Shown here one piece after another: positions 7,553 through 16,437 of a stretch of DNA of 34,831 nucleotides (its first letter is position 1; each line of letters starts with the position of its first letter). The position numbers and the translations under genes are program-made. The notes under the pieces were generated by a model. It saw only the letters and a program-made list of their open reading frames with translations. It searched no databases and was not told the origin of the DNA. Source of the DNA: Bacteroidales bacterium. GTDB taxonomy: Bacteria; Bacteroidota; Bacteroidia; Bacteroidales; UBA932. The DNA lies in the NCBI GenBank assembly GCA_017429765.1, contig JAFROJ010000066.1, positions 1-34,831 on the forward strand. The letters run 5' to 3'.

Positions 7553-9343
7553 ATGAAGCATATTCGCAATTTCTGCATAATCGCCCATATCGACCATGGC
7601 AAGAGCACCCTCGCCGACCGTCTTCTGGAGTTGACACAGACGTTGTCGACCCGGGACATGGAGGCCCAGGTGCTTGACGACATGGATCTTGAGAAGGAGA
7701 AAGGCATCACCATAAAGAGCCACGCCATCCAGATGGAATATGTCTACAAGGGAGAGAAGTATATCCTCAACCTGATCGACACCCCCGGCCATGTGGACTT
7801 CTCCTACGAGGTCTCCCGCTCCATCGCCTCCTGCGAGGGAGCCCTCCTGGTGGTGGACGCCTCCCAGGGCATTCAGGCGCAGACGATCTCCAACCTCTAT
7901 CTCGCAGTGGATCACGGGCTTGAGATTATCCCTGTGTTGAACAAGATCGACATGGAGTCGGCTCAGGTCGAGGTTGTCTCTGACCAGATCGCGGATTTGC
8001 TCGGCTGCGGCCACGATGAGATATTCAAAGTCTCGGCCCGCACCGGCGAGGGCATCCCGCCCCTGCTGGACGCCATCGTCGAGAGGATACCCGCCCCGAA
8101 GGGCGACCCGGACGGCCCGCTCCAGGCGCTCATATTCGACTCTGTCTTCAACCAGTTCCGGGGTATAATAGCTTATTTCAAGGTCCTGAACGGGTCCATC
8201 TCCACGGGCGACAAGGTCAAGTTCGTGGCCACGGGGATGGAATATGACGCCGAGGAGGTCGGTGTGCTGAAGATGAAACTCCAGCCGACCGGCAAGGTGG
8301 GGACAGGTGACGTGGGATACATCATCTCCGGTATTAAGAGGGCTGTCGAGGTGAAGGTGGGTGACACCATCACCCATTCCGCCCGGCCTTGCGAGAGCGC
8401 CATCGCCGGTTTCGAGGAGGTAAAGCCCATGGTCTTCGCCGGCATGTACCCTGTCCAGGCGGACAAGTTCGAGGAGCTGAGGGCGACTCTGGAGAAGTTC
8501 CAGCTCAACGACGCCTCCTTTGTCTATGAGCCCGAGTCGTCGCTGGCCCTGGGATTCGGTTTCCGCTGCGGCTTCCTGGGCCTCCTGCATCTGGAGATAG
8601 TCCAGGAGAGGTTGTTCAGGGAGTTCAACATGGATGTCATCACCACCGTCCCGAACGTCTCGTACAAGGTCTACACCACTCAGGGTGAGGTACTTGACGT
8701 CCACAATCCCTCAGGCCTTCCCGCCCCGACCCTGATCGACCACATCGAGGAGCCGTACATCAGGGCCCAGATCATCTCCAAAACCGAGTTCTACGGGCCT
8801 ATAATGAAACTTTGCATGGACAAGAGGGGAACTTTGATAGGGGAGCACTACATCACGGCCGACAGGGTCGAGCTCACCTATGACATGCCTCTCTCCGAGA
8901 TAGTCTTCGATTTCTACGACAAGTTGAAGTCGATCTCCAAGGGCTACGCCTCATTCGACTATCATGTCATCGACTTCCGCCGCGCGAGGCTGGTCAAGCT
9001 GGACATCCTTCTGAACGGCGACCCGGCAGACGCCCTGTCCTCGCTGATCCATGAGGATCACGCCTATGATTTCGGGCGCAAGATGTGCGTCAAATTGAAG
9101 GAGCTGATCCCCCGGCAGCAGTTCGACATCGCCGTGCAGGCGGCCATCGGGGCCAAGATCATCGCCCGAGAGACTGTTCGCCAGGTGCGTAAGGACGTGA
9201 CCGCCAAGTGCTACGGAGGAGACGTGACCCGAAAGCGCAAGCTCCTGGAGAAGCAGAAGGAAGGAAAGAAGAGGATGCGCCAGATAGGCACCGTGCAGGT
9301 GCCCCAGAGCGCTTTCATGGCTGTTTTGAAACTTGATAATTGA
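7553..9343 (+). CDS. lepA: Elongation factor 4 (LepA)
   Basis: Translational GTPase of 596 aa, the usual LepA length, which acts on the ribosome during translation or biogenesis. The G1 motif AHIDHGKST is at residues 9-17, followed by the switch I/G2 region with EKGITIKS, the G3 motif DTPGH, and the G4 motif NKID. Domains II, III and V follow, and the C-terminal LepA-specific domain ends with the diagnostic [17 protein letters not shown] and a final [11 protein letters not shown] chose the ATG at 7553, which gives [16 protein letters not shown] as in other LepA proteins, over an in-frame ATG at 7502 that would bury the promoter. A small GT2-like gene follows eight bases after its stop. Confidence 0.98.
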   Translation: MKHIRNFCIIAHIDHGKSTLADRLLELTQTLSTRDMEAQVLDDMDLEKEKGITIKSHAIQMEYVYKGEKYILNLIDTPGHVDFSYEVSRSIASCEGALLVVDASQGIQAQTISNLYLAVDHGLEIIPVLNKIDMESAQVEVVSDQIADLLGCGHDEIFKVSARTGEGIPPLLDAIVERIPAPKGDPDGPLQALIFDSVFNQFRGIIAYFKVLNGSISTGDKVKFVATGMEYDAEEVGVLKMKLQPTGKVGTGDVGYIISGIKRAVEVKVGDTITHSARPCESAIAGFEEVKPMVFAGMYPVQADKFEELRATLEKFQLNDASFVYEPESSLALGFGFRCGFLGLLHLEIVQERLFREFNMDVITTVPNVSYKVYTTQGEVLDVHNPSGLPAPTLIDHIEEPYIRAQIISKTEFYGPIMKLCMDKRGTLIGEHYITADRVELTYDMPLSEIVFDFYDKLKSISKGYASFDYHVIDFRRARLVKLDILLNGDPADALSSLIHEDHAYDFGRKMCVKLKELIPRQQFDIAVQAAIGAKIIARETVRQVRKDVTAKCYGGDVTRKRKLLEKQKEGKKRMRQIGTVQVPQSAFMAVLKLDN

Positions 9344-9351
9344 CGCTCCGG

Positions 9352-9996
9352 ATGCCCAAGGTCGCTATAATCATCACAATCATGGAGGGGGACGACGGTT
9401 CCGCCGGTTGTCTGGAGGAATGCCAGAGGCAGGTTGACGCTGTCGCCGCCGAGGGGAGATATTCCTTTTCCATATTCCTCAACGACGAGGGGGAGAACGG
9501 TTATCCCGCCGCCTGGGAGAAGGCTTCCAGGGACGGGGCGGAGTTCTTCCTTTGGATCGACCACGACCTGAGCCTCAACGAGGATGTGATCGCCCTCATG
9601 CTTGAGAACTCCACCTTCCTTCGCCACAGGGCCGTCATCACCGGCACGGTGTCCCGCCCGGACAAGACTCTGGTCTTCGGGGGAAGGACTCGCCGGGGTC
9701 GCCTGGTTGAGCCGGATCCGGTCATCCCGGTTCCCTGCCAGCTTTTCGACATGTCCCTGGCCCTTGTTCCCGAATACGCTTTCTCGTCCCTTGAGAATCC
9801 TCTCGACTTCTTCCGGCCGGGCCTGCTGTCTTACGGCCACGGGTCGAGACTGTCCAAGGCGGGGGTCGCCAGGATGGTCGCCCCCGGAGTGCTGGCGGTG
9901 TCGTCCAGAAGATTTGAGATACCCTCATGGAAAGACCCTGAGAGCGGCTTTAAGGAAAAACTGCTCTGGCTTTACCGTTCTCTTTGGAAAAAATGA
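9352..9996 (+). CDS. Putative GT2-like glycosyltransferase (small GT-A fold protein)
   Basis: Predicted cytoplasmic protein of 214 aa. It begins with a beta-strand PKVAIIITIMEGDDG, followed by a helix with LEECQRQVD, a strand YSFSIFLNDEGENG, and EFFLWIDHDLSLNEDVI, which resembles the nucleotide-sugar and metal-binding DxD region of GT-A glycosyltransferases. It is shorter than typical GT2 enzymes, has no membrane segment, and donor and acceptor are unknown. The ATG at 9352 is preferred; an in-frame TTG at 9340 overlaps the lepA stop and only adds four residues. It probably shares the lepA transcript. Function is tentative because the sequence is divergent after the first 110 residues. Confidence 0.55.
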   Translation: MPKVAIIITIMEGDDGSAGCLEECQRQVDAVAAEGRYSFSIFLNDEGENGYPAAWEKASRDGAEFFLWIDHDLSLNEDVIALMLENSTFLRHRAVITGTVSRPDKTLVFGGRTRRGRLVEPDPVIPVPCQLFDMSLALVPEYAFSSLENPLDFFRPGLLSYGHGSRLSKAGVARMVAPGVLAVSSRRFEIPSWKDPESGFKEKLLWLYRSLWKK

Positions 9997-10026
9997 GTTA
10001 TATTTAAAAACAAATCCACATAAGTT

Positions 10027-11799
10027 ATGAAGCATCCTAAAATCGGTATCCGCCCGACCATAGATGGTCGCCAGGGCGGTGTTCGCGAAAGTCTGGAAGA
10101 GAAGACCATGACCCTCGCCGCCAATGTGGCGAAGCTTATCTCCTCGAACCTGAAATACAGTGACGGCGCTCCTGTGGAGTGCGTGATCGCCGACAGCACC
10201 ATCGGCAGGGTAGCCGAGAGCGCAGCCTGCGCCGAGAAGTTCGAGCGCGAGGGCGTCTGGGGCACTGTCTCCGTGACTTCCTGCTGGTGCTATGGCTCCG
10301 AGACCATGGACATGCATCCCCTTTGGCCGAAGGCTGTCTGGGGCTTCAACGGCACCGAGCGCCCCGGCGCGGTCTATCTTGCCGCCGTCTTGGCCGCCCA
10401 TGCCCAGAAGGGTCTCCCCGCTTTCGGTATCTACGGGCACGATGTGCAGGACATCGAGGACAACTCGATTCCTTGCGACGTGGCTGAGAAGATCCTCCGT
10501 TTCGCCAAGGCCGCCGTGGCTGTCGGTGAGATGAGGGGAGAGTCCTATCTTTCCATCGGTAGCGTGACCATGGGAATCGCCGGATCGATCGTGGACTGCG
10601 ATTTCTTCCAGAAGTATCTGGGAATGAGGAACGAGAGCGTCGATGAGGTCGAGATTCTCCGCAGGATGGATCTGGGAATATACGATCCCGAAGAGTACGC
10701 CAAGGCCAAGGCCTGGGTCGAGAAGTATTGCATGCCTCAGGAGGGCTGGGACAAGAACCGTCCCGAGAAACAGAAGACCCGCGAGGAGAAGGACTCCGAC
10801 TGGGATTTCGTGACGAAGATGACCATCATCGTGATGGATCTGCTTCATGGCAACCCGAAGCTCAAGGAGCTGGGATTCAAGGAGGAGGCCCTTGGCCACA
10901 ACGCCATCGCCGGAGGTTTCCAGGGACAGCGCCAGTGGACCGACTGGATGCCCAACGGTGACTTCACCGAGACTCTCCTGAACACCAATTTCGACTGGAA
11001 CGGCCGACGCGAGCCCACTATTCTCGCCACCGAGAACGACTCCCTGAACGGAGCCGCCATGCTTCTGGCCCATCTCCTCACCAACCTGCCCCAGATATTC
11101 TCGGATGTCCGCACCTACTGGAGCCCCGAGGCTGTCAAGAGGGTCACCGGCAAGGAGCTCACCGGCAAGGCCGCCCCTGGCATCATCCACCTTATCAACT
11201 CCGGAGCCACCACGATGGACGGCTGCGGCCAGAGCGCGGACGCTGAGGGTAATCCCGTGATGAAGACCTTCTGGGAGATGACCGACGAGGACGAGAAGAA
11301 GTGCCTCGAGAACTCCTGGTGGATGCCGGCTGACCGCGATTACTTCCGCGGTGGCGGCTTCAGCATCCATTTCGTCTCCAAGGGCGACTTCCCCGCCACG
11401 ATGATGAGAGTCAACATCGTGGACGGCCTCGGTCCTGTCCTCCAGATAGCCGAGGGCTGGGTCGTCAATGTCGATCCCGAGATCCACGACATTCTCGACA
11501 AGCGCACCGACCCGACTTGGCCCACCACCTGGTTCACCCCTCGCCTCGATCCCTCGAAGGACGCCTTCAAGGATGTGTACAGCGTGATGAACAACTGGGG
11601 AGCCAACCACGGTGCCATCTCCTACGGCCACATCGGAGCCGACATGATCACCCTGGCCTCCATGCTCAGGATCCCTGTCTGCATGCACAACGTGGCTGAC
11701 GCGGAGATCTTCCGTCCCGCCGCCTGGAACGCTTTCGGAATGGACAAGGAGGGCGCCGACTTCAGGGCCTGCGCCAACTTCGGACCTATCTACAAATAG
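10027..11799 (+). CDS. fucI: L-fucose isomerase
   Basis: Cytoplasmic ketol isomerase of 590 aa that converts L-fucose to L-fuculose and often D-arabinose to D-ribulose. Length and whole-protein pattern match FucI, including [10 protein letters not shown] at the start and [13 protein letters not shown]. The Mn2+-binding residues of the E. coli enzyme (E337, D361, H528) correspond to E336, D360 and H535; the 24-residue spacing between the first two is exactly conserved. The fucP gene starts three bases after its stop, so uptake and isomerisation are co-expressed. Genes for fuculokinase and fuculose-phosphate aldolase are not in the window. I see no convincing promoter in the 30-base gap before it. 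Confidence 0.97.
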   Translation: MKHPKIGIRPTIDGRQGGVRESLEEKTMTLAANVAKLISSNLKYSDGAPVECVIADSTIGRVAESAACAEKFEREGVWGTVSVTSCWCYGSETMDMHPLWPKAVWGFNGTERPGAVYLAAVLAAHAQKGLPAFGIYGHDVQDIEDNSIPCDVAEKILRFAKAAVAVGEMRGESYLSIGSVTMGIAGSIVDCDFFQKYLGMRNESVDEVEILRRMDLGIYDPEEYAKAKAWVEKYCMPQEGWDKNRPEKQKTREEKDSDWDFVTKMTIIVMDLLHGNPKLKELGFKEEALGHNAIAGGFQGQRQWTDWMPNGDFTETLLNTNFDWNGRREPTILATENDSLNGAAMLLAHLLTNLPQIFSDVRTYWSPEAVKRVTGKELTGKAAPGIIHLINSGATTMDGCGQSADAEGNPVMKTFWEMTDEDEKKCLENSWWMPADRDYFRGGGFSIHFVSKGDFPATMMRVNIVDGLGPVLQIAEGWVVNVDPEIHDILDKRTDPTWPTTWFTPRLDPSKDAFKDVYSVMNNWGANHGAISYGHIGADMITLASMLRIPVCMHNVADAEIFRPAAWNAFGMDKEGADFRACANFGPIYK

Positions 11800-11802
11800 C
11801 CT

Positions 11803-13113
11803 ATGGCAAAGGAGAAACTGGTGGAGGGTAAATACCTCTTCATCTTTATCCTGATCACGTCCCTTTTCGCTCTCTGGGGGTTCGCCAACGACATCACCAA
11901 CCCGATGGTGGCGGCCTTCCAGACAGTGATGGAGTTGTCCGCGGCCAAGGCCTCGCTGGTGCAGTTCGCCTTCTACGGGGGCTACGCCACGATGGCCATT
12001 CCCGCCGCCCTGTTTATCAGGAAGAAAAGCTACAAGAGCGGGATCCTGCTCGGCCTGACGCTTTACGCGATCGGGGCCTTCCTGTTCATCCCCGCCGCCC
12101 AGTTCCAGAGGTTCTCGTTCTTCTGCGTCTCCCTCTACGTGCTGACTTTCGGCCTGGCCTTCCTTGAGACCACCGCCAATCCTTTCATCCTGTCGCTCGG
12201 CTCCAAGAGCAACGCCACCCGCCGCCTCAACCTCTCGCAGTCCTTCAACCCGATGGGCTCCCTTATGGGCATGAGCGTGGCCTCCTTCGTGGTTCTGCCC
12301 CAGCTCATCTCCGACAAGAGGGACGCGGCCGGGAACATCATATTCCCGACTCTCTCCGAGGCCGAGAAGGCCAGCGTTCGCCTGCATGACCTGGCGGTCA
12401 TCCGGAATCCCTATGTGATCATCGGCATGGTCGTGGTTGTGGTCCTGGTGATCATCGCCCTGGCGAAGGTGCCCAAGACGGACATCCAGCCGGAGAGGAC
12501 GAACAGCACCGGGAAGACTCTTTCCAACCTCTGGCACAATAAGTTGTACAGGGAAGGAGTGGTCGCGCAGATGTTCTATGTCGCCGCCCAGATCATGGTC
12601 TGGACCTTCATCATCCAGTACGCCGACAACCTCGGGATCAACAAGGCCACTGCCCAGACGTACAACATCGTGGCCATGGCCCTCTTCCTGTGCGGCAGGT
12701 TCATCGCCACCGCCTTGATGAAATATGTCAATTCCAGCCGGCTGCTCGCGATCTTCGCGACCGGCGCCGGGCTTTGCGCCATCGGGGCCATCTGCATTGT
12801 CGGGATGGGCGGCTTGTACTGCCTGATGGGCATCAGCGCTTTCATGTCCCTGATGTTCCCTACCATCTACGGGATCGCCCTCGAGAACGTGGAGAGCCAG
12901 GACGCCAGCCTCGGAGCCGCCTTCCTCGTGGAGGCCATCGTGGGCGGTGCCATCATGCCTCCCCTCCAGGGGATGATCATCGACCAGAAAGTCATCCTCG
13001 GCCACCCGGCCGTCAACGTCTCCTTCGTTCTGCCTCTCATCTGCTTCATCATAGTGTTCATCTATGGTGTCAGGTCCTACAAGGCGAGGAAGGCCGCCGT
13101 CACAGCGAGCTGA
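11803..13113 (+). CDS. fucP: L-fucose:H+ symporter (MFS)
   Basis: Major facilitator transporter of 436 aa with about 12 transmembrane helices, in the FHS family that includes FucP. The N-terminal segment has LFALWGFANDITNPMV, containing the conserved acidic Asp of helix 1 used in proton coupling in FucP, and FGLAFLETTANPFILSLG in helix 4, also highly characteristic. It sits three bases after fucI, which supports L-fucose as substrate, although related proteins carry glucose, galactose or other sugars. The last 14 bases overlap the 3' end of the convergent comEC-like gene. Confidence 0.93.
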   Translation: MAKEKLVEGKYLFIFILITSLFALWGFANDITNPMVAAFQTVMELSAAKASLVQFAFYGGYATMAIPAALFIRKKSYKSGILLGLTLYAIGAFLFIPAAQFQRFSFFCVSLYVLTFGLAFLETTANPFILSLGSKSNATRRLNLSQSFNPMGSLMGMSVASFVVLPQLISDKRDAAGNIIFPTLSEAEKASVRLHDLAVIRNPYVIIGMVVVVVLVIIALAKVPKTDIQPERTNSTGKTLSNLWHNKLYREGVVAQMFYVAAQIMVWTFIIQYADNLGINKATAQTYNIVAMALFLCGRFIATALMKYVNSSRLLAIFATGAGLCAIGAICIVGMGGLYCLMGISAFMSLMFPTIYGIALENVESQDASLGAAFLVEAIVGGAIMPPLQGMIIDQKVILGHPAVNVSFVLPLICFIIVFIYGVRSYKARKAAVTAS

Positions 13114-14206
13114 TGATCTCAAGGCAACTGACCAGCGCCCGGACGGCCAGGTCGTTCAGCGAGGTCAGGGAATAAGGACATATCCCTAAAGCTGACAGCG
13201 CGATCGTGGACACCGAGAGGACCATGACCGCGCTTGTCAGCGGAAGTGCGGTCAAGTTGGTGATCATGAAATAGTTAGGGAAGGTGTGGAAGCGCCACCA
13301 GACCAGCGGGGCCGTGAAAGCCTGGCAGGAAATTGACAGGACAGCCCCCTTCCAGATCCGCCTCATCGGGTCGATCTTCCCGGCCAGTCCTTCCGCCTCA
13401 GGGTACAGTCTTTCCAGCCTTGGATAGAGGAGGACTATCCCCGCCATCGCCAGATAGGAGAGTTGGAAGCCGAGGGTCGTGATGGTCTCCGGCTTTAGGG
13501 CGAGCTGGATGGTGAGCGCCACGAGAAAGACACGGACCGGGTCGCGTTTCCGTCCGAGGAGCCTGGCGGTCTCGCCGATCAGGATGAAGAGGAAAGCCCT
13601 CACGATCGAGGGGGAGGCTCCGGTCATCAAGGTGTAGAACCCAGCCGCCGCGATTGTCAATGAATAGCTTGCCCTCTTCGCCACCGGACCGTTCCCGAGC
13701 GGGACGGTCAGCCTCGTCAGGATGAGGTATAATATTCCTAAATGGAGTCCGGAAAGGGCGAGGATGTGGGAGGCTCCGCTGGCCCTGAATATGCCGACCA
13801 CCTCCCTGTCGAGCCCGCTCCTGTCCCCGGTCAGAAGGGCTTTCACGAGCGCTCCGGTGCCCTCGGAAGGGTAGGGGATATTGTCTATCAGCGACTTAAG
13901 CCGCTCGCCGTTGGTGGCCGCCAGCCTGTTGACAGGGCCTTGGGGGAGAGGTATTCCCGCCCCCATCCTGGAGTTGAGGAAGCAGAATATTCCGGCGAGG
14001 AGGAAAACAGCGGCGAGGGGGATCCTTCCCGACATCGACTTGCCTGAGCCGAGAAGGATAATGGCCGCGAATGACGGGATCGCCGCCGAGAGTGAGAAAG
14101 GAATAAACAAGGGTATGTCCCGGAAAGGGGACGACAGTAGCGCCCCGGCGGCGACTCCGGCCGCGAACGGGACAGCGATTCCCGCGAGATCTCCCGAGTC
14201 CTTCAT
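13100..14206 (-). CDS. Short ComEC/Rec2-family membrane protein
   Basis: Polytopic membrane protein of 368 aa that corresponds to the Competence domain of ComEC/Rec2, the channel through which single-stranded DNA enters the cytoplasm in transformable bacteria. The hallmark SGASHILALSGLHLGILY lies in the middle, and further helices include GASPSIVRAFLFILIGE and LGFQLSYLAMAGI. Full-length ComEC proteins usually also have an N-terminal OB-fold (DUF4131) region and often a C-terminal metallo-beta-lactamase domain; both are absent or very reduced here. The start is the ATG at 14206; a TTG two codons upstream is also in frame. The gene ends inside the 3' end of fucP. It may be a working minimal form or a remnant. 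Confidence 0.85.
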   Translation of the reverse strand: MKDSGDLAGIAVPFAAGVAAGALLSSPFRDIPLFIPFSLSAAIPSFAAIILLGSGKSMSGRIPLAAVFLLAGIFCFLNSRMGAGIPLPQGPVNRLAATNGERLKSLIDNIPYPSEGTGALVKALLTGDRSGLDREVVGIFRASGASHILALSGLHLGILYLILTRLTVPLGNGPVAKRASYSLTIAAAGFYTLMTGASPSIVRAFLFILIGETARLLGRKRDPVRVFLVALTIQLALKPETITTLGFQLSYLAMAGIVLLYPRLERLYPEAEGLAGKIDPMRRIWKGAVLSISCQAFTAPLVWWRFHTFPNYFMITNLTALPLTSAVMVLSVSTIALSALGICPYSLTSLNDLAVRALVSCLEIISSL

Positions 14207-14222
14207 AGTCAAGTTCCTGAAT

Positions 14223-14256
14223 TTTGATAAAAATAGTCATTTAATTCGTATCTTTG
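14223..14256 (+). promoter_or_regulatory. Promoter of the ackA-ptb operon
   Basis: TTTG (14223-14226), a 22-base spacer, then a perfect TATCTTTG (14249-14256). The spacer is slightly longer than the usual 19-21. It predicts a leader of about 25 bases before the ackA ATG at 14286. Confidence 0.65.
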
Positions 14257-14285
14257 CCAATCTGAAACTTAATTACTTTAGAAGA

Positions 14286-15500
14286 ATGATCATTCTTGTT
14301 ATCAATTGCGGCAGCTCCTCGATCAAGTACCAACTGCTCGACATGAGGAGCGACGATGTCTATGACCTGATGGCCAAAGGTATAGTCGAGAAGATCGGAC
14401 TCGAGTCCGGAAGGCTCCAGCACACCCCGATCGGGAAGGATAAGGTTGTCAAGGATCTCCCTATCCCCGACCACACAGTGGGCATGCAGCTCGTGCTCGA
14501 CGCCCTTGTGGACAAGGACTATGGGGTGTTGAAGTCGTTCGAGGACATCGAGGCTGTGGGTCACAGGATCGTCCAGGGAGCGGACTTCTTCTCCGGCAGC
14601 GCCATCGTCAACGATGACGTGATGGAAAAGCTCGAGTTCTGCTGCGACTTCGCCCCTCTGCACAACCCCGCCCATATTCTCGGAATCAAGGCTTGCCAGG
14701 AGGTCCTCCCGAACGTGATCCAGGTGGTCACTTTCGACACCGCCTTCCATCAGACGATGCCGCCCCAGGCCTACATGTACGGTCTGCCCTACGAGTATTA
14801 CGAGAAATATCATATCCGTCGTTACGGGGCTCACGGGACGAGCCACCAGTTTGTCGCCCACAAGGGTGCCAAGATGGTCGGGATCGATGTCTATGATTCC
14901 AAGATCATCACCTGCCACATTGGTAACGGCAGTTCCATCACCGCCATCCACAACGGCAAGTCGATCGACACCTCCATGGGTCTCACCCCTCTCGAGGGCC
15001 TTATCATGGGCACCCGCTGCGGTGATGTCGATCCCAACGCCATCCTTTACATCATGAAGAAGGAGAACCTTACTCCCGACGAGATGTACACCATGGTCAA
15101 CAAGAAGAGCGGTTTCCTCGGTGTCTCCCAGAAGACCTCCGACGCCCGGGAGATGGACGAGCTCGCCAACGGCGGCGACTTCAAGGCGAAGTTGACCCTC
15201 AAGATGCTCTCCTTCCAGATGATCAAGTACATCGGAGCCTACATCGCAGAGATGAACGGGGTGGACGCCATATTCTTCACCGGCGGGATCGGCGAGCATA
15301 ACAGCCGCCTGCGCCGCAGGGTCTGCGAGAACATGACTTATCTCGGCCTCAAGTTCGACTATGAGGCCAACACGGCCTGGGGAGTTGACACCGTGATCTC
15401 CCTGCCGGATTCCAAGGTCAAGGCCGCTCTCGTCACCACCGACGAGGAGCTGGTCATCGCCAGGGACACCATGCGCCTTGTGCAAAGTGTTGAGGAATAA
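14286..15500 (+). CDS. ackA: Acetate kinase
   Basis: Cytoplasmic ASKHA-fold kinase of 404 aa that interconverts acetyl phosphate plus ADP with acetate plus ATP. The N terminus MIILVINCGSSSIKY matches signature 1, VTFDTAFHQTMPPQAYMYGLP and RRYGAHGTSH match signature 2, and MGTRCGDVDP, FFTGGIGEHN and the closing TDEELVIARDT are diagnostic. I chose the ATG at 14286 after the promoter; the frame is open upstream to 13881, but that stretch is antisense to comEC. Nineteen bases after its stop lies a phosphate butyryltransferase-type gene rather than a standard pta, an unusual pairing. The two are almost certainly one operon. Confidence 0.96.
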   Translation: MIILVINCGSSSIKYQLLDMRSDDVYDLMAKGIVEKIGLESGRLQHTPIGKDKVVKDLPIPDHTVGMQLVLDALVDKDYGVLKSFEDIEAVGHRIVQGADFFSGSAIVNDDVMEKLEFCCDFAPLHNPAHILGIKACQEVLPNVIQVVTFDTAFHQTMPPQAYMYGLPYEYYEKYHIRRYGAHGTSHQFVAHKGAKMVGIDVYDSKIITCHIGNGSSITAIHNGKSIDTSMGLTPLEGLIMGTRCGDVDPNAILYIMKKENLTPDEMYTMVNKKSGFLGVSQKTSDAREMDELANGGDFKAKLTLKMLSFQMIKYIGAYIAEMNGVDAIFFTGGIGEHNSRLRRRVCENMTYLGLKFDYEANTAWGVDTVISLPDSKVKAALVTTDEELVIARDTMRLVQSVEE

Positions 15501-15519
15501 TCAAATAACCGCATAGACA

Positions 15520-16431
15520 ATGATCACAAAATTCGCTGATGTATTCGCGGATCTCAAAGAGAAGGGTATCTGCAAGAAGATGGTAGCGGCCTGGGCCGTG
15601 GATGAGCACACTATCGAGGCCTGCGCCAAGGCTTCCGAGATGGGATTCGTCAAGGTCACCCTCGTGGGCGACAAGGCGATGATCGCCGAGACTTGCGAGA
15701 AGCTCGGGATCGACATCGAGATGTTCGACGTCGTCAACGAGCCTGTGGAGCTTAAGGCTGTCGCCAAGGCTGTCCAGATGGTTCATGACGGCGACGGTGA
15801 TGTCCTGATGAAGGGTCTCTGCTCGACCGACAAGTTCCTCCGCGCCATCCTTAACAAGGAGACCGGTCTCCTTCCTCCCAAGGGTGTCCTGAGCCACGTC
15901 GGTGTCATCGAGAACCCGAACTACCACAAGCTCATGTTCCTCTCCGACATGGCCGTGATTCCTCTCCCGGACTTCCGCCAGAAGGTCAAGATCGCCGGTT
16001 ATCTAGTGGGTGTCGCCAAGTCCTTCGGCATCGCCAAGCCGAAACTGGCCTTCATCGCCGCCTCCGAGCAGATGCTTGACTCCATGCCCGCTTGCGTCGA
16101 GGCCGCCCAGCTGGCCAAGATGTGCGACCGCGGACAGATCAAGGGTTGCGTGGCCGACGGCCCTCTCGCCCTGGATGTGGCCATCGACAAGGAGTCTGTC
16201 GAGATCAAGAAGCTCGTCAGCCCTGTGGCCGGCGACGCCGACTGCCTCCAGTTCCCTAACATCGAGTCAGCCAACGTGTTCTGGAAGACCAACTCGAAGC
16301 TCGCGACGGGCGTCCGCCAGGCCGGAATGCTGGTCGGTACCACCGCTCCTTGCGTCCTCGCCAGCCGCGCCGACAGCGTCGACACCAAGCTGAACTCCAT
16401 CGCCGAGGCGGTGATGTTCGTCAACAAGTAA
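15520..16431 (+). CDS. ptb: Phosphate butyryltransferase-type phosphotransacylase
   Basis: Cytoplasmic phosphotransacylase of 303 aa, which moves acyl groups between CoA and phosphate. Length and sequence fit Ptb of clostridia better than the 330-residue or longer Pta enzymes: LVGDKAMI, DVLMKGLCSTDKFLRAILNKETGL, SHVGVIENPNYHKLMFLSDMAV, MCDRGQIKGCVADGPLALDVAID and a C-terminal VLASRADSVDTKLNSIA all line up. Ptb enzymes favour butyryl-, valeryl- and branched acyl-CoA, and some accept acetyl- or propionyl-CoA. With the neighbouring acetate kinase it would make ATP from an acyl-CoA by way of an acyl phosphate. The real acyl substrate is uncertain. It ends six bases from the convergent beta-barrel gene, without a visible terminator. 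Confidence 0.88.
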   Translation: MITKFADVFADLKEKGICKKMVAAWAVDEHTIEACAKASEMGFVKVTLVGDKAMIAETCEKLGIDIEMFDVVNEPVELKAVAKAVQMVHDGDGDVLMKGLCSTDKFLRAILNKETGLLPPKGVLSHVGVIENPNYHKLMFLSDMAVIPLPDFRQKVKIAGYLVGVAKSFGIAKPKLAFIAASEQMLDSMPACVEAAQLAKMCDRGQIKGCVADGPLALDVAIDKESVEIKKLVSPVAGDADCLQFPNIESANVFWKTNSKLATGVRQAGMLVGTTAPCVLASRADSVDTKLNSIAEAVMFVNK

Positions 16432-16437
16432 AGAAGG

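Noticed and set aside
9983-10006. TTTG followed by TATATTTA before fucI as a promoter
   Set aside because: The spacer is only 12 bases and the -7 box ends in A, so it does not fit the Bacteroides consensus.
9925-13122. A 1065-codon open frame on the minus strand
   Set aside because: It runs antisense to fucI and fucP, both of which have complete family motifs. Its predicted product is rich in Gly, His, Asp and Glu with no recognisable domain, as expected from the reverse strand of GC-rich codons.
13881-14285. Longer N terminus for acetate kinase
   Set aside because: The frame is open through comEC antisense sequence, but the acetate kinase family starts at MIILVINCGSSS and a good promoter lies between.
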